Below are positions 9,050-18,044 of a stretch of DNA of 64,000 nt, one piece after another. Position 1 is the first letter of the stretch. Each line of letters begins with the position of its first letter. This stretch comes from an uncultured Oscillospiraceae bacterium (lineage in GTDB: Bacteria; Bacillota; Clostridia; Oscillospirales; Oscillospiraceae). The stretch covers positions 1 through 64,000 of the forward strand of contig CAAFPE010000006.1 of NCBI GenBank assembly GCA_900764755.1, written 5' to 3'. The notes below the pieces were generated by a model. That model was not told the DNA's origin, searched no databases, and was given only the letters and a program-made list of their open reading frames with translations. The translations under genes were made by a program, and so were the position numbers.

Positions 9050-10933
9050 ATGACAGAACCGATCTATGATTCCCGGGATCTCCGATGCAAGTCCCCCTAT
9101 GGGGCGGCGGTGTCGGGGACCCCGGTTACGCTCACCCTCCGGCCGCCGCGGCAGGGGGGCTATTCCCGAGCGCTGCTCACCGCGCGGTTTGAGGCCCGGA
9201 AGGACGAGGTCCGCACCATTCCAATGCCCTGGTCCGGGCTGGACGGGGACCGGGACCGGTTTTCCTGTGTGCTGGACACCAGGGGCTATGTGGGGCTGGT
9301 GTGGTACACCTTCACGCTGGAGCGTCTGGACGGGAAGAAGAGCCAGCAGCTGGGCCCCTATCAGCTGACGGTGTACGATGGTGGGGAGGAGGTCCCTGCC
9401 TGGTTCGGAGAGGGAATGACCTATCAGATCTTCCCCGACCGCTTCCGCCGCACCCAGGTCCCGGATCCCGCCGGGATGGTGGGGGGGCGGTGGGTCCACG
9501 CCGCCTGGCAGGAGGAGCCGGAATACCGCCCGGACCGGAACGGTGAGATCCGCAACCGGGACTTTTTTGGCGGAGACCTGCGGGGTGTGATGGAAAAGCT
9601 GGACTATCTCCACAGCCTGGGAGTGACCACCCTCTATTTCTGCCCCATCTTTGAGGCGGCAGAGAACCACCGCTATGGCACAGCGGATTACAGCCGGATC
9701 GACCCCATGCTGGGCTGTGAGGAGGACTTTTCCCAACTCTGCCGGAAGGCCCACAGCCTGGGGATGCGGGTGATGCTGGACGGAGTGTTCAACCACACCG
9801 GCTTTGTCAGCCGCTACTTCAACGGGGACGGCTTCTACCCGGAGCCGGGAGCCCACCAGAGCCAGGACTCCCCCTGGTATTCCTGGTACAGCTTTCAGCA
9901 GTGGCCCGACCGGTATGAGAGCTGGTGGGGGATCTACTCCCTGCCTGCAGTGAACGAGCACGACCCATCCTATCGGGGGTTTATCTTTGGCGGAGAGAAC
10001 TCAGTGGTCCGCCGGTGGCTGCGGGCGGGGGCGGATGGCTGGCGGCTGGATGTGGCTGATGAGCTGCCAGACGACTTTGTCCATGGGGTCCACGCCGCTG
10101 TCCGGGCGGAGAAGCCGGACGCAGTGGTCATCGGCGAGGTGTGGGAGGACGGCTCCACCAAGGTGGCCTACGGCGTGCGCCGCCGTCACATCCTGGGGGG
10201 GCACTGCGATGGGCTGATGAACTACCCCTTCCGCAGCGCGGCCCTGGATTACCTCCGGGGCGGGGATGCCCGGGATTTTATGGAGGCGATGGAGACCCTG
10301 CGGGAGAATTATCCCCGGTTTGCCTTCTACTCCGCCATGAACTCCCTGGGCACCCACGACACCCCCCGCATCCTCACCCTGCTGGGTGTGGAGAGCGAGT
10401 GCCGGGACCGCTCCCGGGAGTGGCGCTCCAACTTCCGCATGGACCCAGATCAGCGCCGCCGGGGGAAGGAACTGCTGAAGCTGGGGGCTGCCCTGCTGTT
10501 TGCCTTCCCCGGCTCCCCCACAGTGTATTACGGGGATGAGGCGGGAATGGAGGGCTTTGAGGACCCCTTCAACCGCCGGACCTTCCCCTGGGGGCATGAG
10601 GACTCGGAGCTGCTGGGCTGGTTCACCCGCCTGGGACATCTGCGTCAGGAGTCCGCTGCCCTGCGCCGGGGCGACATCCGCTATCGGGCGAGCGACGGGC
10701 CGCTGCTGGCCTTTACCCGTACCTGTGGAGAGGAGACCGTTCTGGCCGCCTTTAACAGCGGGGATCAGGCGGCCGCCCTGCGGCTGGAGGACGGGGAGCG
10801 GATCGAACTGCTGCTGGGCTCAGCCCGCTCTCAGATCGCCCCCCAGGGGCACACTCTGACCCTTCCGCCCCGCACCGGGAGCCTGCTGCGCCTGCTGGCC
10901 GGTCAGGAGGAGAGCCCGGCGTATTCCGATTGA
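9050..10933 (+). CDS. GH13 alpha-glucan hydrolase (neopullulanase/cyclomaltodextrinase-like)
   Basis: A 627-residue glycoside hydrolase family 13 enzyme acting on alpha-1,4/1,6-glucans. An N-terminal beta-sandwich of about 120 residues (CBM34-like, inferred) precedes the catalytic barrel. Visible catalytic regions are DGVFNHTG, GWRLDVADE (nucleophile D334), IGEVWEDG (acid/base E363) and GTHDTPR (D437). MTYQIFPDRF marks the barrel start and is typical of neopullulanase-type enzymes. There is no signal peptide, so it is cytoplasmic and probably degrades imported maltodextrins or glycogen, in line with malQ elsewhere in the window. A hairpin follows the stop. Confidence 0.92.
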   Translation: MTEPIYDSRDLRCKSPYGAAVSGTPVTLTLRPPRQGGYSRALLTARFEARKDEVRTIPMPWSGLDGDRDRFSCVLDTRGYVGLVWYTFTLERLDGKKSQQLGPYQLTVYDGGEEVPAWFGEGMTYQIFPDRFRRTQVPDPAGMVGGRWVHAAWQEEPEYRPDRNGEIRNRDFFGGDLRGVMEKLDYLHSLGVTTLYFCPIFEAAENHRYGTADYSRIDPMLGCEEDFSQLCRKAHSLGMRVMLDGVFNHTGFVSRYFNGDGFYPEPGAHQSQDSPWYSWYSFQQWPDRYESWWGIYSLPAVNEHDPSYRGFIFGGENSVVRRWLRAGADGWRLDVADELPDDFVHGVHAAVRAEKPDAVVIGEVWEDGSTKVAYGVRRRHILGGHCDGLMNYPFRSAALDYLRGGDARDFMEAMETLRENYPRFAFYSAMNSLGTHDTPRILTLLGVESECRDRSREWRSNFRMDPDQRRRGKELLKLGAALLFAFPGSPTVYYGDEAGMEGFEDPFNRRTFPWGHEDSELLGWFTRLGHLRQESAALRRGDIRYRASDGPLLAFTRTCGEETVLAAFNSGDQAAALRLEDGERIELLLGSARSQIAPQGHTLTLPPRTGSLLRLLAGQEESPAYSD

Positions 10934-10940
10934 AGAGACA

Positions 10941-10980
10941 GCGCCCCGGAGCGGCGGCACCCCCGACGGATCCGGGGCGC
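10941..10980 (+). terminator. probable terminator hairpin after the GH13 gene
   Basis: A perfect 10-bp stem GCGCCCCGGA/TCCGGGGCGC with a 20-base loop. The downstream T content is weak, so termination may be incomplete. Confidence 0.5.
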
Positions 10981-11059
10981 GTCTGTATAAAAATGGGAAG
11001 CATTCCTGAGCAGAATGACGAAAATTTCGGAAAGAGCCAGGTGGAATGTGGAATAAAAC

Positions 11060-11088
11060 TTGACATGACACCCGGTTCCATTTACAAT
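11060..11088 (+). promoter_or_regulatory. sigma-A promoter of rny
   Basis: TTGACA (11060-11065), a 17-base spacer and TACAAT (11083-11088). Transcription would start near 11095, giving a leader of about 210 nt before rny. Confidence 0.85.
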
Positions 11089-11094
11089 GATATG

Positions 11095-11305
11095 CAGGAC
11101 AAAAGTGAAAAACTTGGGGGATGTTTTTCAGTTGTCGCAAGGAGACAGGCCGTGACACGGGCTGTGCCTTGCGGCTCCTTTTATGCTGTCTGACCCGGCG
11201 GGAGAGCTCCGCCTCCGGTGGAACACCATATTTCCGCGGCTGCCGCCGCGGCGGGGAGAGGAGCGCCCCAGCCATTGATTCTGATTTGGAGGTGTCAAAA
11301 GCCAA
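11095..11305 (+). promoter_or_regulatory. structured 5' leader of rny
   Basis: With the hairpin before it, this fills the gene-free stretch 10934-11305. A stem pairs CGCAAGG (11136) with CCTTGCG (ending 11173), with an inner ACAGGCC/GGGCTGT pairing. It is followed by CTCCTTTT, so it could act as a terminator or attenuator. A second GC-rich hairpin region lies around 11236-11256. No known riboswitch consensus is recognised. RNase Y leaders could plausibly be autoregulated, but that is inference. Confidence 0.4.
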
Positions 11306-12853
11306 ATGTTACCCTATGTCATCGGGGCGGTCCTGGGCCTGGCCCTGGGCGCGGCACTGGTCTATGTGTTCGGCGTCCTTCGGGAGCGGAAGCAGGCGGA
11401 CGAGGATCTGAACTCCGCCAAGAACCAGGCCAAGCAGATCGTCAACGACGCGTACAAGAGCGCAGAAAACAAGAAACGTGAGGCCCTTCTGGAGTCGAAG
11501 GAGGAGATCCTCAAGGCCCGCAACGAGTACGAGCGGGAGGAGAAGGAGCGCCGGAGCGACCTTCAGAAGCAGGAGCGTCGGCTTCAGCAGAAGGAAGAGA
11601 ACCTGGACCGCAAGACGGAGAACATGGAGCGGAAAGAGGAACATCTGTCCAACCGCCTGGCCCGCCTGGAGGCCACCCAGGCGGAGGCTGAGCGGCTCAA
11701 GCAGGAGCAGGTGGATATGCTGGAGAAGATCTCCGGCTTCACTGCGGAGGAGGCCAAGGCCTATCTCCTCAGCCAGCTGGAGGCCGACGTGACCCACGAG
11801 TCCGCCATGAAGATCAAGGAGATCGAGGCCCGGTTCAAGGACGAGGCCGACTCCAAGGCCCGGGAGATCATCTCCCTGGCCATTCAGCGCTGTGCCGCCG
11901 ACCATGTGGCGGAGGCCACGGTGTCCGTGGTGCCCCTGCCCAACGACGAGATGAAGGGCCGCATCATCGGCCGCGAGGGCCGCAACATCCGCACCCTGGA
12001 GACCCTGACCGGGGTGGACCTGATCATCGACGACACGCCGGAGGCCATCACGGTCTCCTGCTTCGACCCCGTCCGCCGGGAGATCGCCCGGCTGGCCCTG
12101 GAGAAGCTGATCCTGGACGGCCGCATCCACCCCGCCCGCATCGAGGAGATGGTGGAGAAGGCCAAGCGTGAGGTGGACGCCACCATCAAGGCCGAGGGCG
12201 AGCGCGCCATCTTTGAGACCAATGTCCACGGTCTGCACCCGGAGCTGGTCAAGCTCCTGGGCCGGATGCGCTACCGCACCAGCTATGGCCAGAACGTGCT
12301 CAACCACTCCATCGAGGTATCCCACATCGCCGGCCTGCTGGCCGCCGAGATCGGCGCCAACGTGACCGAGGCCAAGCGCGCCGGTCTGCTTCACGACCTG
12401 GGCAAGTCCATCGACCACGAGGTGGAGGGATCCCATGTCACTATCGGTGTGGAGCTGGCCCGGAAGTACCACGAGAGCGAGGCGGTCATCCACGCCATCC
12501 ACGCCCACCACAACGACGTGGAGCCCCAGACTGTGGTGGCCTGCCTGGTCCAGGCGGCCGACGCCATCTCCGCCGCCCGCCCCGGCGCCCGGCGGGAGAA
12601 TCTGGAGAACTATATCAAGCGCCTGGAGAAGTTGGAGGAGATCACCTCCTCCTTCCCCGGCGTGGAGAAGTCCTTCGCCATCCAGGCTGGCCGCGAGGTC
12701 CGCATCATGGTCAAGCCCGAGGTGGTCAGCGAGGATCAGATGGTCCTTCTGGCCCGGGACATTGCCAAGAAGATCGAGGACGAGCTGGAGTACCCCGGCC
12801 AGATCAAGGTCAATCTCCTGCGGGAGACCAAGGCCATCGAGTACGCCAAGTGA
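11306..12853 (+). CDS. rny: ribonuclease Y
   Basis: A 515-residue membrane-anchored endoribonuclease that starts mRNA decay in Firmicutes. One N-terminal transmembrane helix (residues 3-24) is followed by a long charged coiled coil (about 30-190), a KH domain ([15 protein letters not shown]), and an HD domain ([13 protein letters not shown]) near residues 350-450. TTGGAGGTG lies 12 bases upstream of the ATG. Length and order match the family. It is monocistronic: its own promoter and a strong terminator flank it. Confidence 0.97.
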   Translation: MLPYVIGAVLGLALGAALVYVFGVLRERKQADEDLNSAKNQAKQIVNDAYKSAENKKREALLESKEEILKARNEYEREEKERRSDLQKQERRLQQKEENLDRKTENMERKEEHLSNRLARLEATQAEAERLKQEQVDMLEKISGFTAEEAKAYLLSQLEADVTHESAMKIKEIEARFKDEADSKAREIISLAIQRCAADHVAEATVSVVPLPNDEMKGRIIGREGRNIRTLETLTGVDLIIDDTPEAITVSCFDPVRREIARLALEKLILDGRIHPARIEEMVEKAKREVDATIKAEGERAIFETNVHGLHPELVKLLGRMRYRTSYGQNVLNHSIEVSHIAGLLAAEIGANVTEAKRAGLLHDLGKSIDHEVEGSHVTIGVELARKYHESEAVIHAIHAHHNDVEPQTVVACLVQAADAISAARPGARRENLENYIKRLEKLEEITSSFPGVEKSFAIQAGREVRIMVKPEVVSEDQMVLLARDIAKKIEDELEYPGQIKVNLLRETKAIEYAK

Positions 12854-12875
12854 TCGGCTCTGATCCATGACAGTG

Positions 12876-12922
12876 AAAAATTGGAGGTCCTCACCGCTGA
12901 GCGGTGAGGACCTCCAATTTTT
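12876..12922. terminator. bidirectional terminator between rny and the transketolase genes
   Basis: A perfect 22-bp stem (12876-12897 with 12901-12922) with a 3-base loop, and A5 on the left and T5 on the right. It therefore serves the converging genes on both strands. Confidence 0.92.
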
Positions 12923-12981
12923 ATATCAAGGCTAAGCTGTCGCTGGATTTTAACGAAGTACACATAGCATCAATGGCTGAA

Positions 12982-13923
12982 TTATCTGCAAAACTCTTTG
13001 GCGACCTCCACAATGTGCTCTGCGGACAGGCCGAACTGCTTCAGCAGCGCGGCGGCGGGGCCGGAGTGTCCGAACTCGTCGTTGATGCCGATACGGCGCA
13101 CGGGAACGGGGCATTTCTCACTCAGGCAGGCGCACACGGCCTCGCCCAGGCCGCCGATGACGGAGTGCTCCTCACAGGTGATGATCCTGCCGCACTCCTT
13201 GGCCGCCTTGACCACCAGTTCCTCGTCCAGGGGCTTGATGGTGCAGATGTTGATGACCCGGGCGGAGATTCCTGCCTCAGCCAGCACCTTGGCGGCCTCC
13301 ACGGCCTCGGCCACCATCAGGCCGGTGGCGATGATGGCTACGTCGCTGCCGTCCCGCAGCACCTCGCCCTTGCCGATCTCAAACTGGAAGCCCTCCTCCT
13401 CATGGAGCACAGGCACCGCCAGACGGCCGAAGCGCAGGTAGACGGGGCCCTGGTGGGCGTAGGCGGCCTTGACGGCGGCCTTGGCCTCTACATCGTCCGC
13501 AGGGGACATGACCACCATGCCGGGGATGGAGCGCATCAGGGCGAAGTCCTCGCAGCACTGGTGGGAAGCGCCGTCCTCACCTACGGAGATGCCGCCGTGG
13601 GTGGCGCCGATCTTTACGTTCAGGTGGGGGTAACCGATGGAGTTGCGGATCTGCTCAAAGGCACGCCCGGCGGCAAACATGGCAAAGCTGGAGGCGAACA
13701 CCACCATGCCCATAGAGGCCGCGCCGGCGGCCACCGCCATCATGTTGCCCTCGGCGATGCCGCAGTTGAAGTGCCGGTCGGGATAGGCCTTCTTGAACAC
13801 GCCGGTCTTGGTGGAACCGGCCAGGTCGGCGTCAAAGACGATCAGGTCGTCATGCTCCGCGCCCAGCTCCTTCAGGGCGTTCCCGTAGCTCTCACGGGTC
13901 GCGATCTTCTTCACATCCGCCAT
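12982..13923 (-). CDS. transketolase, C-terminal subunit
   Basis: A 313-residue pyrimidine-binding plus C-terminal half of a split transketolase, which moves two-carbon ketol units in the pentose phosphate pathway. Visible segments are FNCGIAEGNMM (cofactor-activating Glu region), FASSFAMFAAGRAFEQ, and the C-terminal domain with ITCEEHSVIGGLG. It follows the N-terminal half with a single-base gap (13924), so the two are translationally coupled and form the active heteromer. Split transketolases of this kind are common in Clostridia. Confidence 0.95.
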   Translation of the reverse strand: MADVKKIATRESYGNALKELGAEHDDLIVFDADLAGSTKTGVFKKAYPDRHFNCGIAEGNMMAVAAGAASMGMVVFASSFAMFAAGRAFEQIRNSIGYPHLNVKIGATHGGISVGEDGASHQCCEDFALMRSIPGMVVMSPADDVEAKAAVKAAYAHQGPVYLRFGRLAVPVLHEEEGFQFEIGKGEVLRDGSDVAIIATGLMVAEAVEAAKVLAEAGISARVINICTIKPLDEELVVKAAKECGRIITCEEHSVIGGLGEAVCACLSEKCPVPVRRIGINDEFGHSGPAAALLKQFGLSAEHIVEVAKEFCR

Positions 13924-13924
13924 C

Positions 13925-14770
13925 TTACATCGCCTCCACTTCCGCCAGCTGAGCGCTGAGCTCCTTCATGGCGATCTCATATTCCTCGTCGTTGGGGGCC
14001 TTGCCGTGCCAGCCGGCCTGGTTCTCCATAAAGCTGACGCCCTTGCCCTTGGTGGTCTTCATCACGATGGCAAAGGGAACGCCCTTGGTCTCCCGGGCCT
14101 TGGCGAAGGCGGCCTCCATCTGCTCAAAGTCATGGCCGTCGATCTCTGCCACCTCAAAGCCAAAGGCACGCAGCTTCTCCGGGATGGGGTAGGGGCTCAT
14201 GACGTCGGCCACATTTCCATCGATCTGAAGGCCATTGTTGTCGATGATGACGCACAGGTTGTCCAGCTTATAGTGGTGGGCAAACATCATGGCCTCCCAC
14301 ACCTGGCCCTCCTGGATCTCACCGTCGCCCAGCAGGGTGTATACCCGGCAGGACTTGCCCTGCTGCCGGGCTGCCAGCGCCATACCGCAGGCAGCGGACA
14401 CGCCCTGCCCCAGGGACCCGGTGGACATATCCACACCAGGTACCGTGTTCATGTTGGGATGGCCCTGGAGATAGCTGCCAATATGCCGCAGCGTCAGCAG
14501 GTCCTCCTCAGGGAAAAAGCCCCGGAGCGCCAGCGCTGCATACAGGCCGGGGGCAGTGTGGCCCTTGGACAGTACAAAGCGGTCCCGGTCCGCCCACTTG
14601 GGATCTTTGGGATCCACGTTCAGTTCCTTGCAGTACAGATAGGTGAACAGATCTGCGGCGGACAGGCTCCCGCCGGGATGGCCGGCCTTGGCGGCGTGGG
14701 TCCCCTTGATCACACCCATACGCACCTTACAGGCCGCGGCCATCAGTTGCTTCTTTTCGTTGGCTGTCAT
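13925..14770 (-). CDS. transketolase, N-terminal (thiamine-diphosphate) subunit
   Basis: A 281-residue thiamine-diphosphate-binding half. The cofactor motif GDGEIQEGQVWEA and the DNNGLQIDG segment complete the GDG-to-NN Mg/TPP motif, and KAGHPGGSLS marks the start of the fold. The ATG follows GAAGGAG by a short spacer. A consensus promoter lies 87-115 bases upstream. The two genes probably form one transcript ending at the terminator shared with rny. Confidence 0.95.
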   Translation of the reverse strand: MTANEKKQLMAAACKVRMGVIKGTHAAKAGHPGGSLSAADLFTYLYCKELNVDPKDPKWADRDRFVLSKGHTAPGLYAALALRGFFPEEDLLTLRHIGSYLQGHPNMNTVPGVDMSTGSLGQGVSAACGMALAARQQGKSCRVYTLLGDGEIQEGQVWEAMMFAHHYKLDNLCVIIDNNGLQIDGNVADVMSPYPIPEKLRAFGFEVAEIDGHDFEQMEAAFAKARETKGVPFAIVMKTTKGKGVSFMENQAGWHGKAPNDEEYEIAMKELSAQLAEVEAM

Positions 14771-14856
14771 AGCATACTCCTTCTCTGACCTCCCGCAAAA
14801 CGCGGGGGAAATATCCAGGCCGATCCCGGAAAAGACAGTTTTCTGTTCTGTCTCTC

Positions 14857-14885
14857 ATTATAAGACAAGCACAGAAAAACTGCAA
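14857..14885 (-). promoter_or_regulatory. sigma-A promoter of the transketolase genes
   Basis: On the minus strand: TTGCAG (14880-14885), a 17-base spacer and TATAAT (14857-14862). Confidence 0.8.
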
Positions 14886-15122
14886 GGGGCGGCCTGGATT
14901 TCGTGGAAGATTTGACGGGACAGAGAGGATCTCCTTGTCTCAGGTTCTCGTGGTGGAGCAGAGGCGGATCTGACCTTCTATGTACTGGCCACAGGCAGCC
15001 AGCTCCGATCAAACGGGGAAAATGAAGAGGGACTGCCATGCCGGCGGTCCCTCTGGGTCCACATATCAGTTCAAGCTTGGCTTCTCTGCAGTCTGTATCC
15101 ACATCAGACTGCGTTCAGACAC
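14886..15122. other. intergenic stretch, no gene seen
   Basis: Together with the promoter region this makes a 352-base gap between two minus-strand units. Apart from the hairpin at 15026-15054 I see no feature in it. Confidence 0.5.
15026..15054 (-). terminator. probable terminator of the EF-G-like gene
   Basis: AGAGGGAC pairs with GTCCCTCT around a GC-rich loop, with TTCATTTTCC next on the minus strand. It lies about 70 bases beyond the stop. Confidence 0.6.
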
Positions 15123-17195
15123 TTATTCCTCTGCCATTGCCTTGGCGGCTTCAATGGCCTTGGCCTGGGCGGCAGGGGGGCAGTCCTCATAGCGGACAAA
15201 GTGGAACACAAAGGAGCCGCGGCTCTGGGTCATGGCCCGCAGATCAATGGCATAAGAGGTCATCTCTGCCATGGGTACCTCGGCCTCAATGACCTGGTCG
15301 CCGTCGGCGGTGGGCGTCATGCCCATCACGCGGCCGCGGCGCTTGTTCAGGTCGCCGATCACATCGCCCATGTAGCTGTCAGGCACAGTGACCTTCAGCT
15401 CGCCCACAGGCTCCAGCAGGACGGGATTGGCCTCGGCCATGGCGGCCTTATAGGCCAGCTGGGCCGCCGTCTTAAAGGCGATCTCGGAGGAGTCTACGGG
15501 GTGGTAGCTTCCGTCATACAGCACAGCCTTCAGGTTGACCACCGGGTAGCCGGCCAGAGGACCGTGGACACAGGCCTCGCGCAGGCCCTTCTCCACGGCA
15601 GGGAAGAAGTTCTTGGGCACGGAGCCGCCGAACACCTCCTCGGCAAAGACCATCTCCTCCTCGTCAAAGTTGGGCTCGAAGCGGATCCACACATCGCCGA
15701 ACTGGCCGGAGCCGCCGGTCTGCTTCTTGTGACGGCCCTGCTTGGATACAGTTTTGCGGATCTTCTCGCGGTAGGGCACACGGGGCGTCTTGAGCTCCGT
15801 CTCCACATTGAAGCGGCTCTTCAGCTTGGATACCAAGACGTCCACCTGGATGTCGCCGGCGGCGTAGAGGACCATCTGATGGGTCTCAGCGTTGTTGACC
15901 ACATGGAAGCTGGGATCCTCCTCGTTCATCCGGTTCAGACCCTGGGCCACCTTGTCCTCCTGTCCCCGGGTCTTGGGAGCGATGGCAACAGAGTAGTTGG
16001 GCTCGGCATAGGGGATGGGGGCCAGAGAGATGACCTTACGGGCGTCGCACAGGGTGTCGCCGGTCTTGACCCTTTCCATCTTGCCGATGGCGCCGATGTC
16101 ACCGCAGGAGAGTTCCTTGACCTCCTCGGCCTTCTTGCCCCGCATCATGTACAGGCGGCCCATCTTCTCCGCGCTGCCGGTGCGGGCGTTCACCAGGGCG
16201 GTGTCGGCCGTGACGCTGCCGGAGAGGACCTTGACGAAGGAGTACTTGCCGTACTGGTCGGAGACCGTCTTGAACACGAAAGCACAGGGCACGCCACCGG
16301 GGGCCACCGCAAACTCCTCCTTGGTGCCGTCGGGGGCGGTTCCCTTGCGCATATTGCCTTCAGAGGGGTTGGGCAGCAGATCCACGATGTGGTCCATCAG
16401 CATCAGAGAGCCCATGGTGTTGACGGCGGAGCCGCAGAACACGGGGAACAGGGACAGCTCCCGCACACCCTGGCGCAGGCCCTGGATCATCTCCACATAG
16501 GTGAAGTCCTCACCGGAGAAGAACTTGTCCATGAACTCCTCGCTGGTTTCGGCTACGGACTCCTTCAGGGCGTCGTTGAATTCGGTGATGACCTCGTCCT
16601 TGCCCTCAGGGATCTCGATCTCCACCCGCTTGCCGTTCTGCATCTCATAGGCGCGCTTGTTCAGCACATCGATGATGCCGGTCACCCGCTTGTTGTCGTC
16701 CCAGATGGGGACCACCAGGGGAGCGATCTTGTTGCCGAAGCGCTCACGCAGAGCGTCAAAGGTGGCGTTGTAGTCGGAGTTCTCCTCGTCAGTCTTGGAG
16801 ATATAGATAAAACGGGGCATATCCCGCTCTTCACAGTACTTCCAGGCCTTTTCCAGGCCCACGCTGATCCCGTCCTTGGCGGAGCAGACGATGATGGCCG
16901 CATCAGCCACGGTCAGAGCCTCCATCACCTCGCCGGCAAAGTCAAAGCCGCCCGGGGTGTCCAGCACGTTGATCTTACAGCCCTTGTACTCCAGAGGGGC
17001 CACTGCGGTGGAGATGGAAATCTGGCGCTTGATCTCCTCCGGGTCATAGTCGCAGACGGTGTTCCCGTCCGTAGCCTTCCCCATCCGGTCGATGGCGCCG
17101 GTCATATAGAGCAGGCTCTCTGTCAACGCGGTCTTGCCGCTTCCTCCGTGGCCCAACAGGCAGATATTTCGGATATTTTGTACAGAATAGCTCAT
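15123..17195 (-). CDS. EF-G paralogue (EF-G2-like translational GTPase)
   Basis: A 690-residue protein with the full five-domain EF-G layout. It is a divergent paralogue, not the housekeeping factor. G1 is GHGGSGKT (15-22). G3 reads DTPGGFDF (79-86), where EF-G has DTPGH, so the catalytic His is replaced by Gly. G4 is SKTD (133-136) in place of NKxD. EF-G2 of Thermus shows similar changes, and EF-G paralogues that move ribosomes with little GTP hydrolysis are known in Bacteroides. The ATG at 17195 is chosen over a GTG at 17207 that overlaps the ribosome site AAGGAG. It has its own promoter and is monocistronic, so it may work under special growth states (inference). Confidence 0.9.
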   Translation of the reverse strand: MSYSVQNIRNICLLGHGGSGKTALTESLLYMTGAIDRMGKATDGNTVCDYDPEEIKRQISISTAVAPLEYKGCKINVLDTPGGFDFAGEVMEALTVADAAIIVCSAKDGISVGLEKAWKYCEERDMPRFIYISKTDEENSDYNATFDALRERFGNKIAPLVVPIWDDNKRVTGIIDVLNKRAYEMQNGKRVEIEIPEGKDEVITEFNDALKESVAETSEEFMDKFFSGEDFTYVEMIQGLRQGVRELSLFPVFCGSAVNTMGSLMLMDHIVDLLPNPSEGNMRKGTAPDGTKEEFAVAPGGVPCAFVFKTVSDQYGKYSFVKVLSGSVTADTALVNARTGSAEKMGRLYMMRGKKAEEVKELSCGDIGAIGKMERVKTGDTLCDARKVISLAPIPYAEPNYSVAIAPKTRGQEDKVAQGLNRMNEEDPSFHVVNNAETHQMVLYAAGDIQVDVLVSKLKSRFNVETELKTPRVPYREKIRKTVSKQGRHKKQTGGSGQFGDVWIRFEPNFDEEEMVFAEEVFGGSVPKNFFPAVEKGLREACVHGPLAGYPVVNLKAVLYDGSYHPVDSSEIAFKTAAQLAYKAAMAEANPVLLEPVGELKVTVPDSYMGDVIGDLNKRRGRVMGMTPTADGDQVIEAEVPMAEMTSYAIDLRAMTQSRGSFVFHFVRYEDCPPAAQAKAIEAAKAMAEE

Positions 17196-17280
17196 AGTCG
17201 TTTCCACTCCTTAAGTTTAGAACATTCCGGAACACACGGCGGCGGATCACTCCTGCCGCCTGTGGTGCGCTCTGTTGGTT

Positions 17281-17309
17281 ATTATAACGTAAAACTGCCG
17301 TTCTGGCAA
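17281..17309 (-). promoter_or_regulatory. sigma-A promoter of the EF-G-like gene
   Basis: On the minus strand: TTGCCA (17304-17309), a 17-base spacer and TATAAT (17281-17286). Confidence 0.8.
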
Positions 17310-17530
17310 CTGTTTTTTTGGGCTATAGAGGGATAACTACCATTCTGGAGAGCGTTTGAGCCTCTGTTTTTCGTATAAAGTGCCCAATTCTGACGGTTCT
17401 CGTCATTTTCACCAACCTTCCGGATGGCTTATTCCCGGATCAGGAAAAAAAGAAGCTGACAGCAATCTCCATTCTCAGTAGAAATCGGGGGGAAGAGACC
17501 GGCCTTCCTGGTTGAACAGACAGCAAAAGG
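17310..17530. other. intergenic stretch, nothing recognised
   Basis: Part of a 372-base gap between two minus-strand units. It is relatively AT-rich. No gene, RNA or clear repeat is visible. Confidence 0.45.
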
Positions 17531-17556
17531 CCCACAGACGGATGTCCGCCTGTGGG
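17531..17556 (-). terminator. intrinsic terminator of the SGNH/DUF4358 operon
   Basis: A 12-bp stem CCCACAGACGGA/TCCGCCTGTGGG with a 2-base loop. On the minus strand CCTTTTGC follows. It lies 12 bases past the DUF4358 stop. Confidence 0.8.
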
Positions 17557-17567
17557 TCAAAATTCTC

Positions 17568-18044
17568 TTATCCCAGCAGCGCCTCGACTGCCGGAGTATC
17601 GGCAGAGACAGCCAGAAGCACCGTGTTCCCCTCCTGCCGCAGGACCGCGTCCTCCAGCTTGGGGATCTCCGCTGGGCGGTAGTCCTGGTTGTTCTCAATC
17701 TGGCTCTGGAGATAGGTCTCCAGGGCCCCCTGGGCGTCCTCGGCGGAGCTGCTGTCCCCGAAAATCAGCAGGGACAACTCCTCACAGGTGGCGCCAGCAG
17801 AACGGTAAATGATGCCGTCTGTCAGGTCCTCCCGGCTGAGGCCGGCCTCCTCCAGCCGATACAGCGCCCAGGCCGTGTCGCAGTCCAATTCATCCAGCGC
17901 GTCGGTGAATGCGCCGCTGTCCAGAAGCTCCTGGACCTGCTCCTTGGCATAGCCCGCTTCCCCGGCGCTCTGGCCGCCGCAGCCGGCCAGAGCCAGCAGA
18001 CACACTGCGGCCGCCGCCAATCCAAACAGCTTCATTTTTTTCAT
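17568..18044 (-). CDS. DUF4358-type lipoprotein
   Basis: A 158-residue secreted lipoprotein. The start at 18044 follows GGAGGGAG and gives MKKMKLFGL, a hydrophobic core and the lipobox LALAGC. The frame stays open 26 codons further upstream, but that extension lies inside the preceding gene. The mature part is acidic and matches the general look of DUF4358 proteins. Its ATG overlaps the stop of the SGNH hydrolase by 4 bases (ATGA), so the two are translationally coupled. In related bacteria such pairs are often linked to surface-polymer acylation genes, which are not present here. The exact role is unknown. Confidence 0.72.
   Translation of the reverse strand: MKKMKLFGLAAAAVCLLALAGCGGQSAGEAGYAKEQVQELLDSGAFTDALDELDCDTAWALYRLEEAGLSREDLTDGIIYRSAGATCEELSLLIFGDSSSAEDAQGALETYLQSQIENNQDYRPAEIPKLEDAVLRQEGNTVLLAVSADTPAVEALLG

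Noticed and set aside
15201..17336. 711-codon open frame opposite the EF-G-like gene
   Set aside because: Antisense shadow of a well-defined translational GTPase.
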